Source: Arthrobacter sp. (GTDB lineage: Bacteria > Actinomycetota > Actinomycetes > Actinomycetales > Micrococcaceae). From it: a stretch of 63,770 bases of DNA. The DNA lies in assembly GCA_023264815.1 (NCBI GenBank), contig JAHFUZ010000023.1, positions 1 to 63,770 on the forward strand, read 5' to 3'. Positions 16,725 through 25,400 of this stretch are shown piece after piece; position 1 is the stretch's first letter, and the number at the start of each line of letters is the position of its first letter. The translations under genes and the position numbers were made by a program. Below the pieces are notes generated by a model. It did no database searches, was not told the origin of the DNA, and saw only the letters and a program-made list of their open reading frames with translations.

Positions 16725-17065
16725 TCAAGACCTGATCCGGGCGATTATCGCCGCATGAGGACGCTGGCCGGGATCGGTCCGCGTCCTCACGTCAAGGACC
16801 TCAAAACCGGCGCGAACGAGCCTGTGGGCCATGCCGTTGGTGGACCAGTAGTAGGCGGTGGCCACCGCGTGGGGAAAGGCTTCACCGTCCGTACCCTGAA
16901 AGAACCCCATGAGGAGTGTTCCGCCGGGAGCAAGGCAGCGACCAAACTCCCCCAGCGCAGTCTGAAGATCCTCTGGCCGGAGATGGATGAGGGAGTACCA
17001 GGCGAGGATCCCGCCGATCTGCCCGTGGTGGGACCCGAGGTCGGTGAAAGACGCGACCTTCGAGC
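16725..17065 (-). pseudogene. 3' remnant of a class I SAM methyltransferase
   Basis: The frame reads GGILAWYSLIHLRPEDL, APGGTLLMGFFQGTDG and LVRAGFEVLDVRTRT, the C-terminal half of a methyltransferase of the UbiE/type-11 kind. The N-terminal half with the glycine-rich SAM site (DxGxGxG) is absent: upstream of about 17065 the frame has no such sequence. The gene is therefore a 5'-truncated remnant. Confidence 0.7.
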
Positions 17066-17167
17066 CTACGTGCCCGGTCCCGAAGGGGAGCCGTTGACCG
17101 TCTTCTCGGTGCGTACGTACTGTTGAGCACCACATCTGCGCCGCGAAAGCCACCAAGGGAGAGCGCT

Positions 17168-17299
17168 ATGCACGGTGAAGACAAAAGGGAAGTGCCCTGG
17201 CCGCCGGTCCCGGACGGCTACCACCGGGTTTGCGCCAGCTACTACACGGATGAGAACACCGGCAGAGGAGGCCCGTGTCATTTTTTCAGCTTTCGCTGA
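17168..17299 (+). CDS. Possible 43-aa protein leading into the antiporter gene
   Basis: A short frame (MHGEDKREVPWPPVPDGYHR...) begins with ATG behind AAGGGAGAG and ends inside the antiporter gene, overlapping its start by 25 bp. It contains the antiporter's ribosome binding site (GAGGAGG). It may couple translation or be a regulatory leader. No family recognised. Confidence 0.35.
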   Translation: MHGEDKREVPWPPVPDGYHRVCASYYTDENTGRGGPCHFFSFR

Positions 17300-18453
17300 T
17301 CGCCGCCGTCGCCCTCCTCGGCCCGCTGCTCGCGCTACCCCAAAGGTGGCACCTTCCCGTGGTGCTCGGGCAACTGCTGGCGGGGATAGCCATCGGGCGG
17401 ACAGGCCTGGGGCTGGTGGATTCCACGGACCCCACGTTCACGTTCGTGGCCGACGTCGGATTCGCCCTGATCATGTTTGTTGCGGGCTCTCACGTTCCCA
17501 TCCGCGATAAGGAAATACGCCCCGCCCTCGGTGCGGGCGCCCTGCAGGCAGGCATTGCGGCGGGGCTCGCCGCCGCCGTCGGAATCCTTGTAGCCCTGCT
17601 TTTCGGCACCGGCCACGCACCCTTGTACGTGGTCCTGCTGGCATCCTCCTCAGCGGCACTCGTCCTGCCCATCATCGACTCCCTGCGGTTGTCCGGACCC
17701 CAGGTCCTGACAGCCACTGCGCAGGTGGCCATCGCCGACATCGCCTGCATCGTGGCGCGTCCGCTCGCCGTCGACCCGCCAAACGCCGGGAGGGCGGCCA
17801 TTGGGGCAGCCGCCGTGGCCGGCTGCGCGGCGATCCTCTACTTTGTTCTCCGCGCCCTGGAGAACAGTGGCACGCGGGCCCGGCTGCACGACGTCTCCGA
17901 GGACCGCAAGTTCGCCCTCGAACTGCGGATCCAACTGACTTTGCTGTTCGCGCTTGCCGGACTGGCCGTTGCAGGGCACGTCTCCATCATGCTGGCCGGC
18001 TTTTCCTTCGGCCTGGTGGTGGCCGCCGTCGGCGAGCCGCGGCGCCTGGCGCACCAACTATTCGCTGTCAGCGACGGATTCCTGGGCCCGGTGTTCTTCG
18101 TCTGGCTGGGCGCGTCGCTGGATTTGCACGCCTTGGCGGGCAGCCCCCGGATGATCCTCCTGGGTCTATGCCTGGGCCTCGGGACCCTGGTGGTGCATGG
18201 AAGCCTGCGGCTCCTGGGTCAGCCACTGTCACTGGCGGTCATGACGGCGTCGCAACTCGGTGTCCCGGTGGCTGCGGCCACCATCGGATCACAGTTGCAC
18301 GTGCTGGAACCGGGCGAAGCGGCGGCCATGATTCTGGGTGCGCTCATCAGCATCGGCGCCAGCACCGCGGCCGGTTCCCAGGCCGCACGGGCCTTCGGAA
18401 AGGGCATGCGGCCAACTCCCCATCGTCCGAGCCCCCAGGCTCCGGGAACATAA
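17275..18453 (+). CDS. Cation:proton antiporter, CPA2 (KefB/NapA) family
   Basis: A 392-aa membrane protein with about 12 hydrophobic segments and typical CPA2 stretches (VVLGQLLAGIAIGRTGLG, ADVGFALIMFVAGSHVPI). It would exchange Na+ or K+ for H+. There is no C-terminal RCK/TrkA-N domain, so it lacks the usual nucleotide regulation. The GTG start has GAGGAGG at good distance. Short family-atypical tail (GKGMRPTPHRPSPQAPGT). Confidence 0.85.
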   Translation: MSFFQLSLIAAVALLGPLLALPQRWHLPVVLGQLLAGIAIGRTGLGLVDSTDPTFTFVADVGFALIMFVAGSHVPIRDKEIRPALGAGALQAGIAAGLAAAVGILVALLFGTGHAPLYVVLLASSSAALVLPIIDSLRLSGPQVLTATAQVAIADIACIVARPLAVDPPNAGRAAIGAAAVAGCAAILYFVLRALENSGTRARLHDVSEDRKFALELRIQLTLLFALAGLAVAGHVSIMLAGFSFGLVVAAVGEPRRLAHQLFAVSDGFLGPVFFVWLGASLDLHALAGSPRMILLGLCLGLGTLVVHGSLRLLGQPLSLAVMTASQLGVPVAAATIGSQLHVLEPGEAAAMILGALISIGASTAAGSQAARAFGKGMRPTPHRPSPQAPGT

Positions 18454-18459
18454 TGCCGC

Positions 18460-18801
18460 TCAGAGCCTGTCTGTCCTGTCATCCCCCTTGTGCCCGCCGC
18501 GCAGGTTTTCCTGGACCTTGCCGAAGATGTCCTTGATGGTGGACTCCGTATTGGTCAGCATGTCGGGCTGAAGGTATACGTGCTGGCTCCCGGGAATGCT
18601 GTAGCTGGACTGCAGTCCGCCGCTTCCTTCGACGCCCCGCAAGGCGATGGTCACGCTGCTTTCCTTACGGGCGATGGCCGCGATTTTTCCGAACACCAAC
18701 GTGAACTCGTCCGGCTCGAAGCTGACGGTATGACCCACGTGGGTCCGGTTCAGGTCACTGGCCAGGACTTCCTTCTCATTGCCGGTTCCGTGGTAGTTCA
18801 T
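18460..18801 (-). CDS. Hypothetical protein
   Basis: A 113-aa soluble protein beginning MNYHGTGNEKEVLASDLN with ribosome binding site GCAGGAGG. It has a beta-rich middle (HVGHTVSFEPDEFTLVFGKIAAI in outline) that could be an SH3-like fold and a charged C-terminus. The in-frame extension upstream lacks a ribosome binding site. It converges with the antiporter, 6 bp between stops. No function recognised. Confidence 0.65.
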   Translation of the reverse strand: MNYHGTGNEKEVLASDLNRTHVGHTVSFEPDEFTLVFGKIAAIARKESSVTIALRGVEGSGGLQSSYSIPGSQHVYLQPDMLTNTESTIKDIFGKVQENLRGGHKGDDRTDRL

Positions 18802-18977
18802 CGCGTGCCTCCTGCGGTTGTGGGCGGCTTTACGCCAGCAGTCTAGCCCCGCCCCATGCCCGGGTACATAGCCCACCGGCCAGCCAGGAAAAGCGATGAC
18901 CGCAATCAACTTGGGACAGGGAGGCGGCCCTGCGAGACTTGATCCCGAAGCCACCAGAGACCCTCCAGGAGCCCGCC

Positions 18978-20036
18978 ATGACAGCCACACAGCCCCGCAT
19001 CACCGAGCTTTTCGGCACGGACGTTCCCGTTGTCCTGGGCCCCTTCGGCGGGGTCTCCTCCGTGGAGCTGACAGCAGCCGTAAGCAACGGCGGCGGGCTG
19101 GGCTCCTTTGGGCTGTACGGCTACAGCGCCGACGCCATCCTCAACACCGCCGCCCAGCTGAAGCAGGCCACGGACAGGCCGTTCGCCCTCAACCTCTGGG
19201 TTCCCACCGGGGATGAAACCACCTCGCTCCCCCAGGCAGACTTCGACCGGTACCTCGCCACCCTGAAGCCCTACCTCGACGAACTGGGCCTGCCTGTACC
19301 GGCCATGCCGGACCGCTATATGCCTGACTACGACGAGCAGGTGGCCGCAACGCTCGAGGCGGGTCCCGCCGTCGTCAGCTTTGTGTTCGGTGTGCCCGCG
19401 CCGGAACTGGTGGAGGATGCGCACCGGCGGGGCATCGTGGTGGTGGGCACCGCTACCACCACCGCGGAAGCCAGGGCCTTGGAAGCCGGCGGCGTGGATG
19501 CCGTGGTGGCCAGCGGCATGGAATCCGGCGGCCACCGCGTCTCGTTCCTGAAGCCCGCCGAGGAGTCCCTGATCGGAACTATTGCCCTGGTACCGCAGGT
19601 GGTTGACGCCGTGACCATCCCGGTGATTGCGGCCGGCGGCATTGCGGACCGCCGCGGATACGCTGCAGCACGGGCCCTCGGCGCCGACGCCGTCCAGGTG
19701 GGCTCGGCCTTCCTGGCAACCCGCGAATCCGCGGCCGTGCCGGCCTACCGTGCAGTCCTGCACAGCTCGGCTGCACGGGAAACAGTCCTGACGAGGACGC
19801 TCAGCGGGCGGCTGGCCCGCGGTATCCCCAACCGCATCATCGCCGAACTGTCAGAGCGGGAGACAGCACCGTTCCCGGTCCAGAACTGGCTTACGGGAAG
19901 GTTCCGGCCGGAGGCGGCCGCCCAGGGGAACACTGACCTGATGTCCCTGTGGGCGGGGCAGGCCACACCGCTGATCCGGCATGACACCGCGGCTGATGTC
20001 CTGGCGGAACTGCTCGCCGGCAACCAGGCTTTGTAA
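18978..20036 (+). CDS. Nitronate monooxygenase (NPD/2-nitropropane dioxygenase family)
   Basis: A 352-aa FMN-dependent TIM barrel. Visible family features are PVVLGPFGGVSSVELTAAV near the N-terminus, the ESGGHR segment with the His of the active site, and AAGGIADRRGYAAARALGAD with the phosphate-binding GADAVQVGSAFLA. It oxidises toxic nitronates to aldehydes or ketones. ATG 18978 (MTATQPRI) is chosen because of AGGAG eight bases upstream. Confidence 0.88.
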   Translation: MTATQPRITELFGTDVPVVLGPFGGVSSVELTAAVSNGGGLGSFGLYGYSADAILNTAAQLKQATDRPFALNLWVPTGDETTSLPQADFDRYLATLKPYLDELGLPVPAMPDRYMPDYDEQVAATLEAGPAVVSFVFGVPAPELVEDAHRRGIVVVGTATTTAEARALEAGGVDAVVASGMESGGHRVSFLKPAEESLIGTIALVPQVVDAVTIPVIAAGGIADRRGYAAARALGADAVQVGSAFLATRESAAVPAYRAVLHSSAARETVLTRTLSGRLARGIPNRIIAELSERETAPFPVQNWLTGRFRPEAAAQGNTDLMSLWAGQATPLIRHDTAADVLAELLAGNQAL

Positions 20037-20158
20037 GCTCGACTCATCCGCGGTGATGCCCTCGCCCGAACCGGGGCGGGGGCCGGTAGAATCTGATCGT
20101 CGCCCCTGCGCCCGGCGGGACCGACGCGACAATACCCGGTACGGAATCGAGGGATCCA

Positions 20159-20773
20159 GTGCGCACCCTTGCCCGGACTCCGTTCCATTTCCTCCGGGCC
20201 GCCGCGCTGTCCACCGGAATCCTGACCCTCGCCGGCGGGGCCCACGTCCTGGGCGGCGGAGATCTCCCCGCACCCGGGATCCTGCTCGCCATCCTGGCCC
20301 TGACCGTCCTGACAGCCACCACGGCCACCCGGCTGAGGCTCAATTTGGCCGCGATGGTAGGGGTATTGGGGGCCGGGCAGCTTCTCCTGCATGAGCTGTT
20401 CACGGCCTTCAGCACCCCCGTCCTCGCCGCCGGCCATGCAGGCGCCGTGCCTCACCACCTGGCCGGAGCCGCGCTGCCGGCCCTCGACGCCGCGGCGCAT
20501 GTCCACACGCCTTCCACCGGCGGCGTCCTGATGCTGGCGGGCCACGCCGCGGCCACCGCCGCGTGCGCGCTGCTGCTCGCCAAAGGCGAAGCCGCCCTCT
20601 GGGCACTCGCCGCCTGGCTCCGGCCGCTGGTCCGCCTCCCCGAGACAGTAACGCCCGACGCCGGTCCGCCCCGCGCGGTGCCCGGCCCGCCGGCGGTTCT
20701 CCCCCACCGCCCCTGGCGGAACCTCAGGCCAGACAGCCGGCGCGGCCCGCCTTCCGCCGTCGTGCTTCCCTGA
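20159..20773 (+). CDS. Hypothetical integral membrane protein upstream of ycnI
   Basis: A 204-aa protein with four to five hydrophobic segments in the first 160 residues (GILLAILALTVLTATTATRL; GVLMLAGHAAATAACALLLAKG) and histidines clustered between them (AGHAGAVPHHL, DAAAHVHT). The C-terminus is Pro/Arg-rich and cytosolic. GTG start. Proteins of this kind often accompany YcnI and copper-handling genes; a role in copper is inferred from the neighbour and the histidines. Confidence 0.6.
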   Translation: MRTLARTPFHFLRAAALSTGILTLAGGAHVLGGGDLPAPGILLAILALTVLTATTATRLRLNLAAMVGVLGAGQLLLHELFTAFSTPVLAAGHAGAVPHHLAGAALPALDAAAHVHTPSTGGVLMLAGHAAATAACALLLAKGEAALWALAAWLRPLVRLPETVTPDAGPPRAVPGPPAVLPHRPWRNLRPDSRRGPPSAVVLP

Positions 20774-20861
20774 CCCAGCCCGTACCGGTCTTCACCGGCA
20801 GGCGGGCCCCATCCCCGTATTTCCGCGCGCCCTGACTGGCGTGCGGCCGAAAGGCATACCC

Positions 20862-21605
20862 ATGAACACCACCACGCTCCGCCGTACCCTCACGTCGGCT
20901 GCCGCTGCCGCCGGCACCGCAACCCTGCTCCTGGCCGGCGCGTCCGTTGCGTCGGCCCACGTCGGGGTCACCCCGGACAAGACCGCGGCCAACTCCTACG
21001 CCCTCCTGACTTTCGGGATCCCGCACGGTTGCGAGGAATCCGGCACCACGAAGGTGGCCATCACGCTGCCGGCCGAACTTAACGACGCCCAGCCCACGGT
21101 GAACCCCAACTGGACCGTGGAAAAAGTGACCGAACAGCTCGCCGAACCCAAGAAGCTGGCCGACGGATCATCGATCACCAAGCGCACCAGCCAGATCATC
21201 TACACGGCTAAAGCACCGCTGGAACACGAACTGCGCGACGCCCTGGTGCTGTCCCTGAAGCTCCCGGACGCTGCCGGAACAACGCTGTACTTCCCCACCC
21301 TCCAGACCTGCGAAACGGGGCAAACGGATTGGTCTGAGATCGCCAAGGACGGCCAGGATCCCCACTCCCTGAAGGCCCCGGCGCCTTCCATCACCATCAC
21401 CGAGGCTGCCGGTGCCCACGCCGCAGGCCATGCGGACACCGCGGCCGGTGCCGGGACTGAGCAGGCCGCCGCCGTGACCGACAGCGGCGCAGACGCCCGA
21501 AGCTGGGCCGGCCTCGCCGCCGGCCTGGGCGGACTGGTCCTGGGCGGCGTGGCGTTCGTCCGGAGCGGAACCAGGCGCAAGGCGGCCCGAACACCCGGCC
21601 AGTAA
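20862..21605 (+). CDS. YcnI-like (DUF1775) exported copper-associated protein
   Basis: A 247-aa protein with a signal peptide ending ASVASAHVGVTPD. The mature N-terminal His (AHV) is the residue that, with a conserved Trp/Glu set, binds Cu(II) in YcnI. The DUF1775 domain spans about 35-165 (FGIPHGCEESGTTKVAITLP; WSEIA). A C-terminal membrane segment (WAGLAAGLGGLVLGGVAF) and RTRRK-like tail anchor it. Ends at a perfect terminator. Confidence 0.85.
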   Translation: MNTTTLRRTLTSAAAAAGTATLLLAGASVASAHVGVTPDKTAANSYALLTFGIPHGCEESGTTKVAITLPAELNDAQPTVNPNWTVEKVTEQLAEPKKLADGSSITKRTSQIIYTAKAPLEHELRDALVLSLKLPDAAGTTLYFPTLQTCETGQTDWSEIAKDGQDPHSLKAPAPSITITEAAGAHAAGHADTAAGAGTEQAAAVTDSGADARSWAGLAAGLGGLVLGGVAFVRSGTRRKAARTPGQ

Positions 21606-21612
21606 CGGCTTC

Positions 21613-21651
21613 GATTTGATGCCCGGATCATCACGATCCGGGCATCAAATC
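21613..21651 (+). terminator. Hairpin terminator after ycnI
   Basis: GATTTGATGCCCGGATC (21613-21629) pairs perfectly with 21635-21651 around the loop ATCAC. There is no long U-tract, but the 17-bp stem is strong. Confidence 0.8.
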
Positions 21652-21708
21652 CCCTCGCCCGGCCGTGGCATCGTTGACTCACGGCACGGCAGCGCTAATG
21701 GTTATGGC

Positions 21709-22344
21709 ATGACGTCTCAGCGCATTTCACAAGGGCTTGTTATTACGACGGCGGCCGCGGCAGCCGCACTGCTGCTCACCGCCTGCGGTCCAACCCAGGC
21801 GCAGCCGCAGGGATCCACCTCCCCCGGCACCGGCGCTCCCACCCCCTCCGCATCCTCCGCGGCCCCGAACCCGTCCCAGTCGCCGTCGTCGACGTCGACG
21901 TCGACGACCGACACCACAGCCGGGCCGGTCCTCTGCAAGGCGGCCACCCTCGCCGCCGCCACGGACGCCACCGGCGGCGGGGCGGCAGGGAGCGTCTACA
22001 TGACCCTCACACTGACCAACACCGGCACGGAGCCGTGCCTCCTGAAGGGGTACGCGGGTGTCTCACTGACGGCCGACGCGAACGGCGCCCCTATCGGCGC
22101 CCCGGCGAAACGCGACGAATCCACGCCCGCTGCGGACGTGCTGCTGGCACCCGGGCAAGGAGGAAAAGCTGTACTCCGGTATACCCAGGCAGGCAACTAC
22201 ACCGACTGCAACCTGACCCCGGCGGCCGGTTACCGGATCTATCCGCCCGAGGACAAGGCATCGCTGTTCCTGGCGCAGCCCACCCAGGCATGCAGCAACG
22301 CGGCCATCGAACTGCTGACCATCGGAGCCTTCCAGGCACCGTAG
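21709..22344 (+). CDS. DUF4232-type lipoprotein
   Basis: A 211-aa secreted lipoprotein. The signal peptide ends in LLTACGPT (lipobox). A Ser/Pro/Thr-rich linker (about 28-70) is followed by a DUF4232-like domain (VYMTLTLTNTGTEPCLLKGYAGVSLT; later YTDCNLTPAAGYRIYPP and ACSNAAIELLTIG), with cysteines that can form disulfides. ATG 21709 is preferred because it begins the signal peptide. Function of the family is unknown. Confidence 0.8.
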   Translation: MTSQRISQGLVITTAAAAAALLLTACGPTQAQPQGSTSPGTGAPTPSASSAAPNPSQSPSSTSTSTTDTTAGPVLCKAATLAAATDATGGGAAGSVYMTLTLTNTGTEPCLLKGYAGVSLTADANGAPIGAPAKRDESTPAADVLLAPGQGGKAVLRYTQAGNYTDCNLTPAAGYRIYPPEDKASLFLAQPTQACSNAAIELLTIGAFQAP

Positions 22345-22427
22345 CGGTCGCCACCGTCAACGGCACCACGTGCAGGCTCTCCGCCGTCTGCACGCACCTG
22401 GGCCCGGGAACCCTGTCGGTGGGGTAG
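22345..22427 (+). pseudogene. Remnant of a Rieske iron-sulfur protein
   Basis: Directly after the lipoprotein stop the DNA reads VAVATVNGTTCRLSAVCTHL and then GPGTLSVG before a stop. The segment NGTTCRLSAVCTHLG matches the first half of a Rieske cluster-binding site (CTHLG); the second CxxH half is missing and there is no start codon. It is a decayed fragment. Confidence 0.45.
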
Positions 22428-22441
22428 GGCATGATGGAGGA

Positions 22442-25400
22442 ATGCAGGAGCAGCAGCCGCCTGGGGCGGGTCCGGAGACCAGTCCCGGCACGCCCATGGA
22501 ACGGTTCAGCCGTCCCACCCGGAACTGGTTCCTCGGTGCCTTTTCCGGGCCCACACCTGCCCAGGACGGTGCCTGGAACGCTATCTCCTCCGGCTCGCAT
22601 GCCCTGGTGGTCGCGCCCACCGGCTCCGGCAAAACGCTGGCTGCGTTCCTGTGGGCCCTTGACCGGCTGCTGGTTTCGGCGCCTGCCCCTGCACCTGAAC
22701 TGCCGGGCCTGGATGCAGCGCCCGCCAAAGGACAGCGTCCGCGAGCGCCGAAACGCAAGACCAAGGTCCTGTATATCTCCCCGCTGAAGGCTCTCGGTGT
22801 GGACGTCGAACGCAACCTTCGTGCGCCGCTGATCGGCATCACCCAAACGGCTAAACGGCTGGACCTGCCGGCGCCGTCCATCACCGTGGGGGTACGCTCC
22901 GGGGACACCACGGCAGCAGACCGCCGCTCCCTGCTCAGCAACCCGCCGGACATCCTCATCACCACGCCTGAATCGCTGTTCCTGATGCTCACTTCCCGGG
23001 CCCGCGAGACCCTCACCGAGGTGGACACCATCATCGTGGACGAGGTCCACGCCGTCGCGGGCACCAAGCGCGGCGCGCATCTGGCCGTTTCCCTGGAGCG
23101 GCTCGATGCCCTGCTGCCGAAACCCGCCCAGCGGATCGGTCTGTCGGCAACTGTTGAGCCGCGCGAACTCGTGGCACAGTTCCTGGCCGGCTCCGCGCCG
23201 GTGGAGATCGTGGCGCCGCCGTCGCGCAAGAGCTGGGACCTGACCGTTTCTGTACCGGTGGAGGACATGTCAGACCTGCAGGGCGCGGCCGGGGCCTTCG
23301 ATTCGGGCCCGGCGTCCGGGCTGCAGCCCCAGGCCTCGATCTGGCCGCATGTGGAGGAAAAGATCGTGGACCTGGTGCTGGCCAACCAGTCCACTATCGT
23401 GTTTGCCAACTCGCGCCGCCTGGCCGAACGCCTTACCGCGCGGCTGAACGAGATCTACGCCGAACGCCAGCTTGTGGCCGTAGGCGGCGGCTGGGATTCC
23501 CCGGCCGCGGATGCCGCGGAGCCTGGTCCGTCCGGCCTCCCCACCTCCACGGCCACACCCGCCCACATGATGGCCCAGGCCGGCAGCACCTCAGGCGCAG
23601 ATCCGCTGCTGGCACGCGCCCACCATGGATCAGTATCCAAGGACCAGCGGGCCATGATCGAGGACGACCTGAAATCCGGCCGGCTGCGGTGCGTTGTGGC
23701 CACATCCTCCCTGGAACTGGGCATCGACATGGGCGCCGTGGACCTGGTGGTGCAGGTGGAATCCCCGCCGTCCGTGGCCAGCGGCCTGCAGCGGGTGGGC
23801 CGCGCCGGCCACCAGGTGGGTGAAGTCTCCCAGGGCGTCCTCTTCCCGAAGCACCGCGCCGACCTTGTCCACACAGCCATCACCGTGGAGCGGATGCTGG
23901 AAGGAAAGATCGAGCGGCTTTTTGTTCCAGCCAATCCGCTGGACATCCTGGCCCAGCAGACGGTGGCCGCGACCGCTCTCGGCAGCATCGACGTGGAGGA
24001 GTGGTTCGCCACCGTACGGCGCTCCGCCCCCTTCGCGTCCCTCCCCCGCTCCGCATTCGAAGCCACCCTTGACCTGCTGGCCGGCCGCTACCCGTCGGAC
24101 GAGTTCGCCGAACTGCGGCCGCGGATCATCTGGGACCGCAACGCCGGCACCATCGAAGGGCGGCCCGGGGCGCAGCGCCTGGCCGTCACCTCCGGCGGCA
24201 CCATCCCGGACCGTGGCCTCTTCGGCGTGTACATCATCGGCATCGAAGTGGAGGGTTCCGCGTCGCCGTCCAGCGACGGAAAACCTGCGGCATCACCGGC
24301 CAAGGGTGGCCGCCGGGTGGGCGAACTTGACGAGGAAATGGTCTACGAGTCCCGGGTGGGGGACGTCTTTGCCCTCGGCGCCACCAGCTGGAAAATCGAG
24401 GACATCACGCACGACCGCGTCCTGGTCTCCCCCGCCTTCGGCCAGCCAGGCAAGCTCCCCTTCTGGAAGGGTGATTCACTGGGCCGACCGGTGGATCTGG
24501 GCCGCGCCCTGGGTGCCTTCGTCCGGGAACTGGCAGCGTCCGACGTCGGGCCCGCCACCGAGCGCTGCACGGCCAGCGGGCTGGATGCCTTCGCCGCGAA
24601 CAACCTCATCCAGTACCTGGGCGAGCAGAAGCTCGCCACCGACGTGGTCCCCAGCGACACCACCCTGGTGGTGGAACGCTTCCACGACGAACTCGGCGAC
24701 TGGCGGGTCATCCTCCACAGCCCGTTCGGTATGCCCGTGCACGCGCCGTGGGCACTGGCCGTCGGGCAGCGGCTCCACCAGCGGTACGGCCTCGACGGTT
24801 CGGCGATGGCGGCAGACGACGGCATTGTCCTGCGCGTGCCCATGATGGAGGACGAACCGCCCGGGGCCGAGCTGTTCCTGTTCGATCCCGAGGAGCTGGA
24901 GCAGATCGTCACCGCCGAAGTGGGCGGCAGCGCGCTCTTTGCCTCGAGGTTCCGGGAATGTGCCGCCCGTGCCCTCCTGCTCCCACGGCAGACGCCCGGC
25001 AAGCGGCAGCCGCTGTGGCAGCAGCGGCAGCGGTCCGCGCAGCTGCTCGATGTTGCCCGGAAATACCCCACGTTTCCCATCGTGCTGGAAACCGTCCGCG
25101 AATGCCTCCAGGACGTCTATGACCTTCCGGCGCTCAAAGACATCGCAGCCTCGGTGGAACGCCGCGAGCTGCGGATCGTGGAGACCACCACCCAGCAGCC
25201 CTCGCCCTTCGCCAAGTCACTCCTGTTCGGGTACGTGGCGCAGTTCCTGTATGAAGGTGACTCGCCGCTCGCCGAACGCCGTGCGGCCGCCCTGGCACTG
25301 GACTCCACGCTCCTGAACGAACTTCTGGGGCGTGTGGAACTGCGCGAACTGCTCGACGCGAAAGTCATTGACGCCACCGAGCTCGAACTCCAGCGGCTCG

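Noticed and set aside
15289..16728. Long minus-strand frame of 479 codons
   Set aside because: It is the antisense shadow of the secreted GDPD gene; no domain or ribosome binding site.
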